Of a stretch of DNA of 64,000 nucleotides, positions 42,561 through 51,209 are shown in pieces (the stretch's first letter is position 1; every line of letters begins with the position of its first letter). A model generated the notes under the pieces. That model was given only the letters and a program-made list of their open reading frames with translations, did not search any database and was not told the DNA's origin. The DNA comes from Brachybacterium sacelli (GTDB taxonomy: Bacteria > Actinomycetota > Actinomycetes > Actinomycetales > Dermabacteraceae). Position numbers and translations under genes: made by a program. Where the stretch lies: the NCBI RefSeq assembly GCF_017876545.1, contig NZ_JAGIOD010000002.1:186001-250000 (forward strand), written 5' to 3'.

Positions 42561-45371
42561 ATGCTGATCGAGGTGCTGGGCCCGGTTCGGCTCACCACGG
42601 CCGAGGGGGTCCCGGTCAAGGTTGCGGAGCGCAAGCTGCGTCTTCTGCTGGCCGCTCTGGTCACCGCTGAGGGGGAACCGGTCTCCGCCGATGTGCTGAT
42701 CGACCGTCTCTGGGGTGAGAGCCCTCCGCAAAACCCCCGGAGCGTGCTCCGGGCGAAGCTCTCCCACCTGCGCACGCTCCTCGATTCGGCGCTGCCTGGT
42801 GCGCGTGAGCTGCTGGAACGCACGCCCGCCGGATACCGGCTCGCCGTCGAGCCTGATGTCGTCGATGAAGCATGCTTCAGAGTCGCTGTCAGGCGTGCAC
42901 GGAATCTGAACACTCCCGCGCAGACGGCTGAGGCGCTGCGGAAGGCCTTGAGCATGTGGCGGGGAGAGCCCTACGGTGATGTCCGTGACGAGGTGTGGCT
43001 GGAACCGGCCATCGCGGCGTCGACGGAGGCCCGCGGCGACGCGATCGAACTGCTCGTCGAGACGCATGTCGAGGTGGGGGAACCCCAGCAGGTGATCGAC
43101 CTCGCCAACGGTGCGGTGCACTCATATATCTCCCGGGAGCGGCTGGTCGGGGGAGTGATGCTGAGCCTGTATCAGGTGGGACGGCAGCACGAAGCCCTGC
43201 AGCTGTTCGAGGCCTTGCGGTACCACCTCGCCGATGATCTCGGAGCCGATCCGGGCCCCCGGGTTCGCGAACTCCACGCCCAGATCCTTCGCCAGGATCC
43301 CGCCCTGAGCCTCTCCGAATCACCGGAGTTTCCCGCCAGCGCCCTGGCCCGCACGAACCTGCCGGCCGAGACGGCACCCCTGATCGGCCGCCGTGACGAG
43401 CTCGACCAGCTGGACACACTGCTGGCCTCATCCCGCCTGGTGACGGTGACCGGCATCGGGGGCGTCGGCAAGACCCACCTCGCGCAGCACCTCGCCCGCG
43501 CGCGGGCACACGAGTTCGAACGCGGGGTCTGGTTCATCGACCTGACCGAGCTGACCCCCACGCCCTCGGAGCAGCTCGGGTCCGGTGAGCGCATCGCTCT
43601 GTTGACGGCATCCGTCCTGAGCCTGCCCCGACGATTCTCCGAGGGCAGCGCTCGTGGCCAGGTCGGTGAGGCGCTGGGGTCGCGAGCGGCGCTGCTGGTG
43701 CTGGACAACTGCGAGCACGTCATCACCGAGGTCGCGGCGTTCGTGGCCGAACTCCTCCGTCACGCCGCCGGCGCGCGGGTGCTGGCCACCAGCCGCGAAC
43801 CGCTCGGGCTGCCGGAGGAGCAGCGGGACGACGTCGGCACCCTCAGCACGGAACCAGGTGATGACGACGAACCTGCGGAGGCGGTGGAGTTCTTCGTCGC
43901 GCGCGCTCGCGCCTCGGACCCGGGATTCGTGCTCGACGGGGGCAGCACGGCGACTGTGACCGAGCTGTGCCGGAGGCTGGACGGGCTGCCCCTGGCACTG
44001 GAACTGGCGGCCGCACGCCTCCGCGGGCTCACCGTCGACGCCCTCCTGGAACGCCTCAGCGATCGGCTCAACCTCCTGCGCCGTCCCGGCCACGGAGTGC
44101 CGCGGCGCCGGCAGACCCTGCGCGGCATGATCGACTGGAGCTGGTCGCTGCTCAGCGAGACCGAGCGCGCAGTGCTGCGTCGCCTCGCGGTCCATCCTGG
44201 CGCGATGGGGCTGGAGGCGGCCGAGACGATCTGCGCTCACCCGTCCGAGAACCGCGACAGCACGTCGGCGGAGCGAGCAGAGGTCGTCGACGCTCTCACC
44301 AGCCTCGTCGACCGCAGCATGGTCACGATGATCTCCACCCCGGCCGGTGCTCGCTACGGTCTCCTGGAATCGATCGCCGCCTACGCGGGCGAGAAGCTCA
44401 CGGAGGCCGGTGAACGTGACGCCGTCGCAGGTCGCCACCTGGATCACTATCTCGATCTGGCCCGGCGAGCCGATCGCGGCCTTCGAGGATCTGCTCAGCG
44501 CGACTGGCTGATGCGGATGGAGGCCGAACGCGTCCCCGTGCGCCATGCCTTCCACGAGTCCGTCGGCTCCCAGGACGGAGAGCGTGCGGTGGCGCTGGTC
44601 CTGGGGACGTTCTGGTACTCCTGGATGAGCGGCAGACAGGCCGACCTCCACGGCGACCTCGCCGCTGCGACCGCGCTTCCCGGCCCCCGGGACAGAGCCT
44701 TCGCCTCGGCGACGACCTTGGCCGCGGCGCTCGACCTCGGCGCCGGCGGCGAGGAGGCCCGCGCTCGGGTCACTGCTGCACTGGCACAGTTCGGCGACGA
44801 TGCGGCGGCACGTGCCGAGGTGCAGTGGTTCGCGGGCATGGCGTACCTCGCGGCGGATCTGCATGACGAGGGCGAGCGACTCGTCGACGACGCCGTGGAT
44901 CTCCTGATCCGACGCGGTATGGACTGGGAGGCGGCCGTGGCCGCGTGCCAGCGCGACTGGGTCATCGTGATGGACCGCGGCGAGCCGCCCCGGGGACTGC
45001 CGGACGGCCGTGACCCCGAAAGCGTGCTGCGCGCCGTCGGCGATCGCGGGTACGGCCTGGCGCTCGTGGTCGGCGTGCAGTACTGCGTCGCCGAGGTCGA
45101 GGGCCACGCCGAACGGGCCGCCGACGCGGCGGAACGGGCACTGGAGATCTGCCAGGACATGGGGTTCTGGTCCGAGGCGGCCTACTGGAGGATCGTCGGG
45201 GCGATCAGCTCCCTGCGTTCCGGCGACCTGCCGTCGGCGCGCCGCCGGCTGGAGGAGGGCCGCGCCCTGGCCCAGCAGGTCGCGTCCCAGCACGGACTGG
45301 GCTTCGCCGACCAGGTCGAGTCGATGATCGCCCGCCCCGAGGGCGACGTCGATCCGCGCCGCAGGCGGTGA
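42561..45371 (+). CDS. AfsR/SARP-family regulator (OmpR-type HTH, BTAD, NB-ARC, TPR-like)
   Basis: A large pathway-type transcriptional activator of 936 residues. The N-terminal winged helix (about 1-95, LIEVLGPVRLTTAEGVPVKV) and bacterial transcriptional activation domain (about 100-245, ending ADPGPRVRELHAQIL) are followed by a P-loop NTPase. Its Walker A is GIGGVGKTH at 298-306 and Walker B-like LLVLDNCEH lies near 375. The rest is helical and TPR-like. The ATG at 42561 gives the family start. The convergent FMN reductase/MFS genes downstream are possible targets. Confidence 0.9.
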   Translation: MLIEVLGPVRLTTAEGVPVKVAERKLRLLLAALVTAEGEPVSADVLIDRLWGESPPQNPRSVLRAKLSHLRTLLDSALPGARELLERTPAGYRLAVEPDVVDEACFRVAVRRARNLNTPAQTAEALRKALSMWRGEPYGDVRDEVWLEPAIAASTEARGDAIELLVETHVEVGEPQQVIDLANGAVHSYISRERLVGGVMLSLYQVGRQHEALQLFEALRYHLADDLGADPGPRVRELHAQILRQDPALSLSESPEFPASALARTNLPAETAPLIGRRDELDQLDTLLASSRLVTVTGIGGVGKTHLAQHLARARAHEFERGVWFIDLTELTPTPSEQLGSGERIALLTASVLSLPRRFSEGSARGQVGEALGSRAALLVLDNCEHVITEVAAFVAELLRHAAGARVLATSREPLGLPEEQRDDVGTLSTEPGDDDEPAEAVEFFVARARASDPGFVLDGGSTATVTELCRRLDGLPLALELAAARLRGLTVDALLERLSDRLNLLRRPGHGVPRRRQTLRGMIDWSWSLLSETERAVLRRLAVHPGAMGLEAAETICAHPSENRDSTSAERAEVVDALTSLVDRSMVTMISTPAGARYGLLESIAAYAGEKLTEAGERDAVAGRHLDHYLDLARRADRGLRGSAQRDWLMRMEAERVPVRHAFHESVGSQDGERAVALVLGTFWYSWMSGRQADLHGDLAAATALPGPRDRAFASATTLAAALDLGAGGEEARARVTAALAQFGDDAAARAEVQWFAGMAYLAADLHDEGERLVDDAVDLLIRRGMDWEAAVAACQRDWVIVMDRGEPPRGLPDGRDPESVLRAVGDRGYGLALVVGVQYCVAEVEGHAERAADAAERALEICQDMGFWSEAAYWRIVGAISSLRSGDLPSARRRLEEGRALAQQVASQHGLGFADQVESMIARPEGDVDPRRRR

Positions 45372-45410
45372 GCTCGCGGCCGTGACGGGGTCCTCCGGAC
45401 GGGGCGATGC

Positions 45411-46973
45411 CTACGACCGGCGCCGAGCCGTCGTCCCGTCCTCGGCGGGAAGGTCGACGCCCCGCAGTCCCCGCAGGATCACCATGGTGGCCAGGCCGAC
45501 GACCAGGGCGCCGAGGTAGGCGACGATCGTTCCCCTGGTCAGAGCCACCTGTGTCGCCAGGAGCAGCTCCTGCCCGACCGTGCCGCCGAGGCTCTCGGCG
45601 AGCGCCACCGCCCCGCCGGGGCTCTCGCCGGCTGCGTCCACGGCGGGGCGCTCGACCGCGTCGGGGGCGGCGGCTCGCAGCATCCGATGGAAGACGGACA
45701 TGGTGAGACTGCCCAGGAGCACGATCCCCACCGCCGCCCCGAGGCTCGCCGCGATGTCCTGGATCGCGGCGGCCGGACCGGCCTGCCTCTGCGTCACCGA
45801 GGTGACCATGAGCTGCGCGCCCACCACCATCGGCGGGCTCACCCCGAAGGAGACGAACGTCATCCCTACGGCGAGCAGAGGCGTCACCGCCGACGCCACG
45901 AGGCAGACCAGGAGGAAGGCAGTTCCCAGCACGGCGATGCCCGTTCCTGCCGTCATCACGGTCGACGGGGCGAACCTGCGCGACAGGGCCGGGGTCAGCG
46001 CGGTGGCGATGATCGCGCCGGTCGCCGGGACCGCCAGCACCAGTCCGAGCGTCGCCGTCGGGATGCCCGCGACCACCTGGAGATACTGCACGAGCACGAA
46101 ATCCACAGCCATGAAGGCGACCTGCGAGGTGACGAAGACGATGGCCAGGACGCGCAGGACGCCTAGGGAGAACAGGTTCAGGTCCAGCAGCGGGTTGTCG
46201 ATGCGCCGCTGCCGCCGGAGGAACCACCACCCCAGGGCGATGCCGCTGAGCACGGCCAGAGCGTCGGGGACCGAGAGCCCGCGGTCCGCGATGTTCTGCA
46301 GCCCGTAGACCCCCAGCATGACCGAGGTCATCGAGATCACCACGCTGGTCATGTCGATCCGATCGGTGGTCCGTTCACCGGTGCGGGGGAACAGCCGCAG
46401 CCCTGCGACCAGCGCCACGGCGGCCACCGGGACGTTGACCAGGAAGACAGCACCCCACCAGAAGTGTTCCAGGAGCAGACCGGACAAGGGTGGGCCGAGC
46501 GCTCCGCCGACGGAGAAGGCTCCCATCACCACGGCGAAGCCGATGCCGAAATGCTCGGAGCTGCGGAACAGCGAGCGCAGCAGCGCGATCCCTGCGGGGG
46601 AGGCGGCCGCTGTGGCCAGTCCGATCAGCACCCGGGCGGCCAGCAGGGTCTCGGCATCGGGGGCGAAGGCGGCCAGTGCCGACGCCACCGCGTACAGGGC
46701 CATCGCGCACAGCAGCAGCGCGCGCGGGCCGATGCGGCCGGTGAGCCACCCCATCGTGATCACGAGACCGGCGGCGATCAGCTCTCCGATGTGCACGATC
46801 CACAGCAGTTGCGGCGTCGAGGGGGCCAGGTCCGCGGCGATCGAGGGCATCGCGAGGAAGATCGCGGTGAAATCGGTGGCCATCATGAACAACGGCAGTG
46901 CGAGCACCAGCAGTGCCGTCCATTCACGCCATGTCGGTGGCGACGTGCTGTGGGGGGAACCGTTCGTCGTCAT
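45411..46973 (-). CDS. MFS drug transporter, DHA2 (EmrB/QacA) family
   Basis: A proton-driven multidrug exporter of 520 residues with 14 predicted helices. It starts MTTNGSPHSTSPPTWREWTA and has the DHA2 motifs WIVHIGELIAAGLVITMGWLTGRIGPR in helix 2-3 and the motif-C-like GGALGPPLSGLLLEHFWWG (helix 5). The extracellular loop before the last helix is long and acidic. It begins 38 bases after the FMN-reductase stop, so the two form an operon. Confidence 0.9.
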   Translation of the reverse strand: MTTNGSPHSTSPPTWREWTALLVLALPLFMMATDFTAIFLAMPSIAADLAPSTPQLLWIVHIGELIAAGLVITMGWLTGRIGPRALLLCAMALYAVASALAAFAPDAETLLAARVLIGLATAAASPAGIALLRSLFRSSEHFGIGFAVVMGAFSVGGALGPPLSGLLLEHFWWGAVFLVNVPVAAVALVAGLRLFPRTGERTTDRIDMTSVVISMTSVMLGVYGLQNIADRGLSVPDALAVLSGIALGWWFLRRQRRIDNPLLDLNLFSLGVLRVLAIVFVTSQVAFMAVDFVLVQYLQVVAGIPTATLGLVLAVPATGAIIATALTPALSRRFAPSTVMTAGTGIAVLGTAFLLVCLVASAVTPLLAVGMTFVSFGVSPPMVVGAQLMVTSVTQRQAGPAAAIQDIAASLGAAVGIVLLGSLTMSVFHRMLRAAAPDAVERPAVDAAGESPGGAVALAESLGGTVGQELLLATQVALTRGTIVAYLGALVVGLATMVILRGLRGVDLPAEDGTTARRRS

Positions 46974-47010
46974 GCGGGTCAGCTCCTGGAGATCCTCGTA
47001 CGGAGGGTGG

Positions 47011-47655
47011 TCACTCGGACTCGACGAAGGGGTACGGGCGGTCGGTGCGGGCCTGCCATAGGGTCTGTGCCCACCAGATGAGCTGGCGGAGGAAGCCGTC
47101 GGCGCGAGAGGAGGTGCGTTCGACGTCGAGGGGTCGCCCGTCGTGGTCGAAGCTCTGCCAGAAGTTGGCGAACATGATCGAGTCACGCAGTGGAACGCTG
47201 TGGAACTCGGTGAACACACTGCGCAACGCGTCGATGGATTGCAGGCCACCGGTGATCCCGCCGTAGGAGATGAAACCGACCGGCTTGAGCTGCCATTCGG
47301 TGTAATACCAGTCGATGGCGTTCTTCAACGACGCCGGGTAGGAGCGGTTGTAGATCGGAGTGACCACCACGAAGGCATCAGCGGGCGCGAGGCGACGCCC
47401 GAGGTCGATCACGGATTCCGGTTGCGGTGCGTTCTCGTCGTTGCCGCCTAGCACCACGGGCAGGTCGTAGTCGGCCAGATCGATCAGATCGACCTCGACG
47501 TCCTCGTGCGTGCGGGCCTGCTCGGCGATCCACGACGACGGTGTCGGGCAGAAGCGGTCAGCGCGGATGCTGCCCACGATCACTGCGATCCGTACGGGAA
47601 CGCCCACGGCTCGGTCGGCGGAGGTCTGCTCGGCGGGAAGGGCGCGGGAGGTCAT
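47011..47655 (-). CDS. NADPH-dependent FMN reductase family protein
   Basis: A 214-residue flavodoxin-fold reductase. The phosphate loop GSIRADRFCPTPSSWI (about 29-44) and the motif VVTPIYNRSYPASLKNAIDWYY (about 98-119) are hallmarks of the ArsH/SsuE-like NAD(P)H:FMN family, acting on quinones, azo dyes or metals. A C-terminal extension (WAQTLWQARTDRPYPF) goes beyond the minimal domain. First gene of a pair with a multidrug MFS exporter, suggesting detoxification of a redox-active compound. Confidence 0.9.
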   Translation of the reverse strand: MTSRALPAEQTSADRAVGVPVRIAVIVGSIRADRFCPTPSSWIAEQARTHEDVEVDLIDLADYDLPVVLGGNDENAPQPESVIDLGRRLAPADAFVVVTPIYNRSYPASLKNAIDWYYTEWQLKPVGFISYGGITGGLQSIDALRSVFTEFHSVPLRDSIMFANFWQSFDHDGRPLDVERTSSRADGFLRQLIWWAQTLWQARTDRPYPFVESE

Positions 47656-48047
47656 CTGTGGTGACTCCTTCTCAAGATGTCAACGGTCGATACCGATGGT
47701 GCGTGCGGTGCGCTGTGCCGACGTACTGGAAACGTTGCGGTCCCGCCGATGGCTGCCTCTCATGCCGTCCGGCCCAGGGCCTGGGCCTGGGAATCGCGGA
47801 ACGACCACCAGGGCGCTTCGGCGTCGAGCTGCCCCCGTGATGTGCACGGCTCGAGAGGGGGTCGACCACCCTCCGGAGCTCGACGACGAGCCTGCTGCCG
47901 ACCCGGTGCAGGCTCGGGTCCTGGGGGCCGCGGGTCTGCCGATCCGGGCGCTACCTTTCGAAGACCTGCTGGGTCAGCCGCGCGTGGGTCGGCGACGAGT
48001 TCGTCGGCCGGCTGAACGGCGACGGACGGTTGCTGGACCGCACATCG
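47656..48047. other. Gene-poor 392-base gap
   Basis: Open frames exist on the plus strand but none has a credible start, ribosome site or recognisable sequence. A phrase WVGDEFVGRLNGDGRLLDR is open in one frame near 47985-48045 and may be a worn gene remnant. I cannot assign it. Confidence 0.4.
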
Positions 48048-48662
48048 TCATGGCGTCGTGCCGGCGAGGTAGTACTGGATCACCGGTCCGATCCATGACG
48101 CGAGAGTCTCCGGGGTCGCGGACGCGAGGGGCTCGAGACCGAGGACGTATCGGCTGAGGGCCAGACCCATGAGATGGCTGCCGATGAGCTCGGCGCGAAG
48201 CTCCGGGTCCTCGCCCGAGATCGCAGGGATCAGGTGGGCCGCGATCTCGCGTCGGATGTACTCGGAGAACATCGTCTCCGAGCGCACGTCGCCGGGGGAG
48301 CGCAGCAATGCCGCCAGCGGACCCGCGCCCGGCGACGCGTCCCAGCTCTCGACGAAGCGCCTCACGATCCGGCCACCGAGCTCCTCGGGATCGGCGTCCA
48401 GAGCCTCGGCGATCTCGTCCAGCGGATTGAGGGGGAACTCCATCGCGGTCACGAACAGCCGCGATTTGCTCCCGAAGAAGTAGTGGACCATCGCAGGATC
48501 CACCCCGGCCGCACCGGCGATCTCCCGCACGGTCGCACGGTCGTAGCCGCGCTGCGCGAAGCAGGATCTCGCCGCCTCCAGGATCCGTTCACGGCTCTGA
48601 GCGCCGGTGCGCCACCGGCCGCGCCGTCGCGCGGGTCCGCTGTGCTCGGCCGAGGTCTCCAT
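48048..48662 (-). CDS. TetR-family transcriptional repressor
   Basis: 204 residues. The helix-turn-helix (about 18-65) reads SRERILEAARSCFAQRGYDR, then VREIAGAAGVDPAMVHYFFGSK, as in TetR/AcrR repressors. The ligand domain has the family's C-terminal pattern (LIGSHLMGLALSRYVLGLEP) seen in PF17920-type members. The ATG at 48662 is the homologous start. It is divergent from the phosphotransferase/MFS pair, with a perfect 10-bp-arm palindrome between them. Confidence 0.92.
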   Translation of the reverse strand: METSAEHSGPARRRGRWRTGAQSRERILEAARSCFAQRGYDRATVREIAGAAGVDPAMVHYFFGSKSRLFVTAMEFPLNPLDEIAEALDADPEELGGRIVRRFVESWDASPGAGPLAALLRSPGDVRSETMFSEYIRREIAAHLIPAISGEDPELRAELIGSHLMGLALSRYVLGLEPLASATPETLASWIGPVIQYYLAGTTP

Positions 48663-48744
48663 CGCGACGAATCTACCCGGCCGGCGAGGTTCCCACGGCC
48701 CGATCCGGCGGGACGTCTTCCGAGGCCCCGGCGGCGTGCTGTAC

Positions 48745-48772
48745 GTTAACTTCACTGTTCGATGAAGTTAAC
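48745..48772. promoter_or_regulatory. TetR operator
   Basis: GTTAACTTCA (48745-48754) and TGAAGTTAAC (48763-48772) form a perfect inverted repeat with an 8-bp spacer, standing out by low GC content. It lies between the TetR gene and the gene it divides from. It covers an upstream in-frame ATG (48762), which argues for the later GTG start of that gene. Confidence 0.85.
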
Positions 48773-48791
48773 CTCCTGGAAAGGATGTCGC

Positions 48792-51209
48792 GTGTCCTCC
48801 CACACTGTGCAGCTCGGAGCCGGAGCCGCCGATCACGATCTCGTCGGCGGGAAGGCATCGGGGCTCGGGGCGCTGATCGGCCACGGATTCCCGGTGCCCC
48901 CCGGATTCGTCGTGACCACCGCCGCCTACCGCGACTCCGTCTCTGCGGCCGGCCTGTCCCACCTCCCCCCGGAGGAGAAGCACCGGCGCATCGCGCAGAT
49001 GGAGATGGACGAAGGACTCGCCGAGGAGATCCGCGCCGCGTACGCCGCTCTGGGGAGTCCCGCGGTCGCCGTGCGCTCCTCCGGAACGTCCGAGGACCTG
49101 GCCGACCTCTCGTTCGCGGGCCAGCACGACACCTATCTCGGGATCACCGGGGAGGACGCGTTGATCGCCGCGGTCCGGGACTGCTGGGCATCGCTGTGGA
49201 CGCCGCGAGCCGTCTCCTACCGGGAGCGGAGCGGTCACGTGGACGACGATCTCGCTCTGGCCGTCGTGGTCCAGCAGATGGTCGACGCCGAGAAGGCGGG
49301 GGTGATGTTCACGGTCGACCCCGTCACCGGCGACCGTCGGCATCTGCTCGTCGAGTCGGTCGACGGGCTGGGAGAAGCCCTCGTGTCGGGAGAGGAGACG
49401 GGTGAGCGTCGCACCATCGCCAAGCGCACCCTGCGGCAGGTCGACGGCGCGCCCGCCCTTCCGCGGCAGCGGAGCCTGGTGCGCCTCGGCAAAGCGGTCG
49501 AGAAGGCCTTCGACTCCCCGCAGGACATCGAATGGACGTACACCCCGCAGGGCTACCAGCTGGTGCAGGCCCGACCGCTGACGGCCGTGCCCCCGGAGCC
49601 GGCGAGGACCTCGCGAGGACGCGGGCGCGGCCCGGACTGGGAGATGGCCATGGACCACATGCCCTACCCTCCCTTCCCGATAGATCAGGACCTGCTGGTG
49701 CGGCCCGTCTTCGCAGCGATCCTGCGGGCCCTGCGGTCGGCGGGCCTGTCCACCGTGCATCCCGAGGACGTGCTCACGGAGATCGACGACGGGGTGGTGC
49801 AGATCCGACCGCCCGCCCTGCGGCCCCGGGTCCGCGCCGTGCTCGGAGTTCCCCGGGCGATGCCCGCCGTCCTGAGGCATCTGTGCGCGCCGGTCGCGGG
49901 GTACCGGGAATGGGTGACGGCCGAGCTGCTCCCCCTGGTGGAGCGCATCGATCGGGAGGACACCAGCCGCCTGGAGGACTCCGACCTGCTGGGCCGGATG
50001 GACGTGCTGCTGAGCGCCATCGGAGGCAGGCTGTTCAGCCGATTCGCGCTCCTGCCGCGCGGGGCGATCGCCGAGGCCCTCGCGCTGAGCGGCCTTCGGC
50101 GGATCATCGGGCCCGACGAGGCACGACGCCTCCTCGATGACCTGCTCACGGCCGTTCCGTGCGTGACGACACGGTCGAACACGGCGCTCGCCGAGATCGC
50201 CGCCATGGTCCGCCGCTCACCCGCCCTGCGCACCATCTACCGGGACAGCAGCACGGACGAGATCCCGAGCCGGCTGCGTGCGTGCGAGGAGGGGCGTGAG
50301 CTCGGGGCGCGCATCGAGGAGTTCCTGGCCTCCTACGGGTTCCGGGAGATGTCGATCTTCAGCCTCGGCGTCGCCCCGCTGCGGGAGCGGCCCGACGTCG
50401 TCCATGCCATGATCGCCGGGCTCATCGCGGACCACCCGGACCCGGAGTGCTCGGAGACGGAGGACCGCGCGTCAGCTGCTCGGGCCGAGCTCGAGCGGTT
50501 CGACTCGCCGGCCGCCCGTCTCCTCCGCGGCCCGATCCTGGCCCTGGTCGGCGTCACGCGCTCCACGATCGCCTTCCGCGAGGACTCCCACTTCCAGCTG
50601 GTGATGGTGCTGGCCGTGGCCCGGCGAGTGCTGCTGGAACTGGGCAGACGCGCAGCCGCTCGCGGTGGGCTCGACAGCGCGGAGGACGTGGCGTACCTCA
50701 GGAGGAAGGAGCTGGCCCTGCCCCCGCAGGAGATGAGAACCCTCGTCGGGCACCGCCGTGCCGCACGCGAGCGGTCGCTGGAGGGGTACACGATCATCCC
50801 CGCCGAGCTGGTGCGACGACGCGGACGCGAGGACGCCGTGGTCGGGGCCACCGCCAGCCGCGGCATCGCCGTCGGGACGGTCCGCATCATCCGCGGCGAG
50901 GACGACTTCGCCGCCCTGCGTCGCGGCGAGATCATGGTGTGTCCGTACACCAATCCGACCTGGACGCCCCTTTTCGACCTCGCCGCGGCGGTGGTCGTCG
51001 ACACCGGCGGGGTGGCGTCGCATGCCGCGATCGTCGCGCGAGAACGCGGCATCCCGGCGGTGATGGGCACCGGCAACGGCACCAAGGCGCTGTCCGACGG
51101 TCAGCGCGTCGTGGTCGATGCCGACGAGGGGACGGTGACGCTGGTCCCTACGACGAGCGTCGAGGAACCGGGCGCCGTCCCCTCACCACGCGAGGAACCC
51201 ACCGGATGA
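48792..51209 (+). CDS. PEP-synthase-like phosphotransferase (possible rifamycin-phosphotransferase type)
   Basis: 805 residues with an N-terminal ATP-grasp domain (LVGGKASGLGALIGHGFPVP; then AVRSSGTSEDLADLSFAGQ; then KAGVMFTVDPVTGD; then DIEWTYTPQGYQLVQARPL). A helical middle region (about 290-650) follows, then a C-terminal swivelling phosphohistidine domain with catalytic His744 in GGVASHAAIVARERGIP. It lacks the PEP/pyruvate TIM barrel of true PEP synthases. This three-part plan is that of rifampin phosphotransferases. The GTG at 48792 has GAAAGG 7 nt upstream. Control by TetR and coupling to an exporter fit antibiotic resistance; the substrate is inferred only. Confidence 0.8.
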   Translation: MSSHTVQLGAGAADHDLVGGKASGLGALIGHGFPVPPGFVVTTAAYRDSVSAAGLSHLPPEEKHRRIAQMEMDEGLAEEIRAAYAALGSPAVAVRSSGTSEDLADLSFAGQHDTYLGITGEDALIAAVRDCWASLWTPRAVSYRERSGHVDDDLALAVVVQQMVDAEKAGVMFTVDPVTGDRRHLLVESVDGLGEALVSGEETGERRTIAKRTLRQVDGAPALPRQRSLVRLGKAVEKAFDSPQDIEWTYTPQGYQLVQARPLTAVPPEPARTSRGRGRGPDWEMAMDHMPYPPFPIDQDLLVRPVFAAILRALRSAGLSTVHPEDVLTEIDDGVVQIRPPALRPRVRAVLGVPRAMPAVLRHLCAPVAGYREWVTAELLPLVERIDREDTSRLEDSDLLGRMDVLLSAIGGRLFSRFALLPRGAIAEALALSGLRRIIGPDEARRLLDDLLTAVPCVTTRSNTALAEIAAMVRRSPALRTIYRDSSTDEIPSRLRACEEGRELGARIEEFLASYGFREMSIFSLGVAPLRERPDVVHAMIAGLIADHPDPECSETEDRASAARAELERFDSPAARLLRGPILALVGVTRSTIAFREDSHFQLVMVLAVARRVLLELGRRAAARGGLDSAEDVAYLRRKELALPPQEMRTLVGHRRAARERSLEGYTIIPAELVRRRGREDAVVGATASRGIAVGTVRIIRGEDDFAALRRGEIMVCPYTNPTWTPLFDLAAAVVVDTGGVASHAAIVARERGIPAVMGTGNGTKALSDGQRVVVDADEGTVTLVPTTSVEEPGAVPSPREEPTG

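Noticed and set aside
42357..43121. 254-codon minus-strand frame overlapping the SARP-type regulator
   Set aside because: Beyond about 42510 it is only the antisense of the regulator gene; just the terminal part was kept as a possible remnant.
47839..48157. Plus-strand open frame between the FMN reductase and TetR genes
   Set aside because: Arg-rich translation, no ribosome site, and it runs into the antisense strand of the TetR gene.
48762..48794. ATG at 48762 as the start of the phosphotransferase gene
   Set aside because: This ATG lies inside the TetR operator palindrome and lacks a ribosome site; the GTG at 48792 has GAAAGG 7 nt upstream and begins the homologous region.
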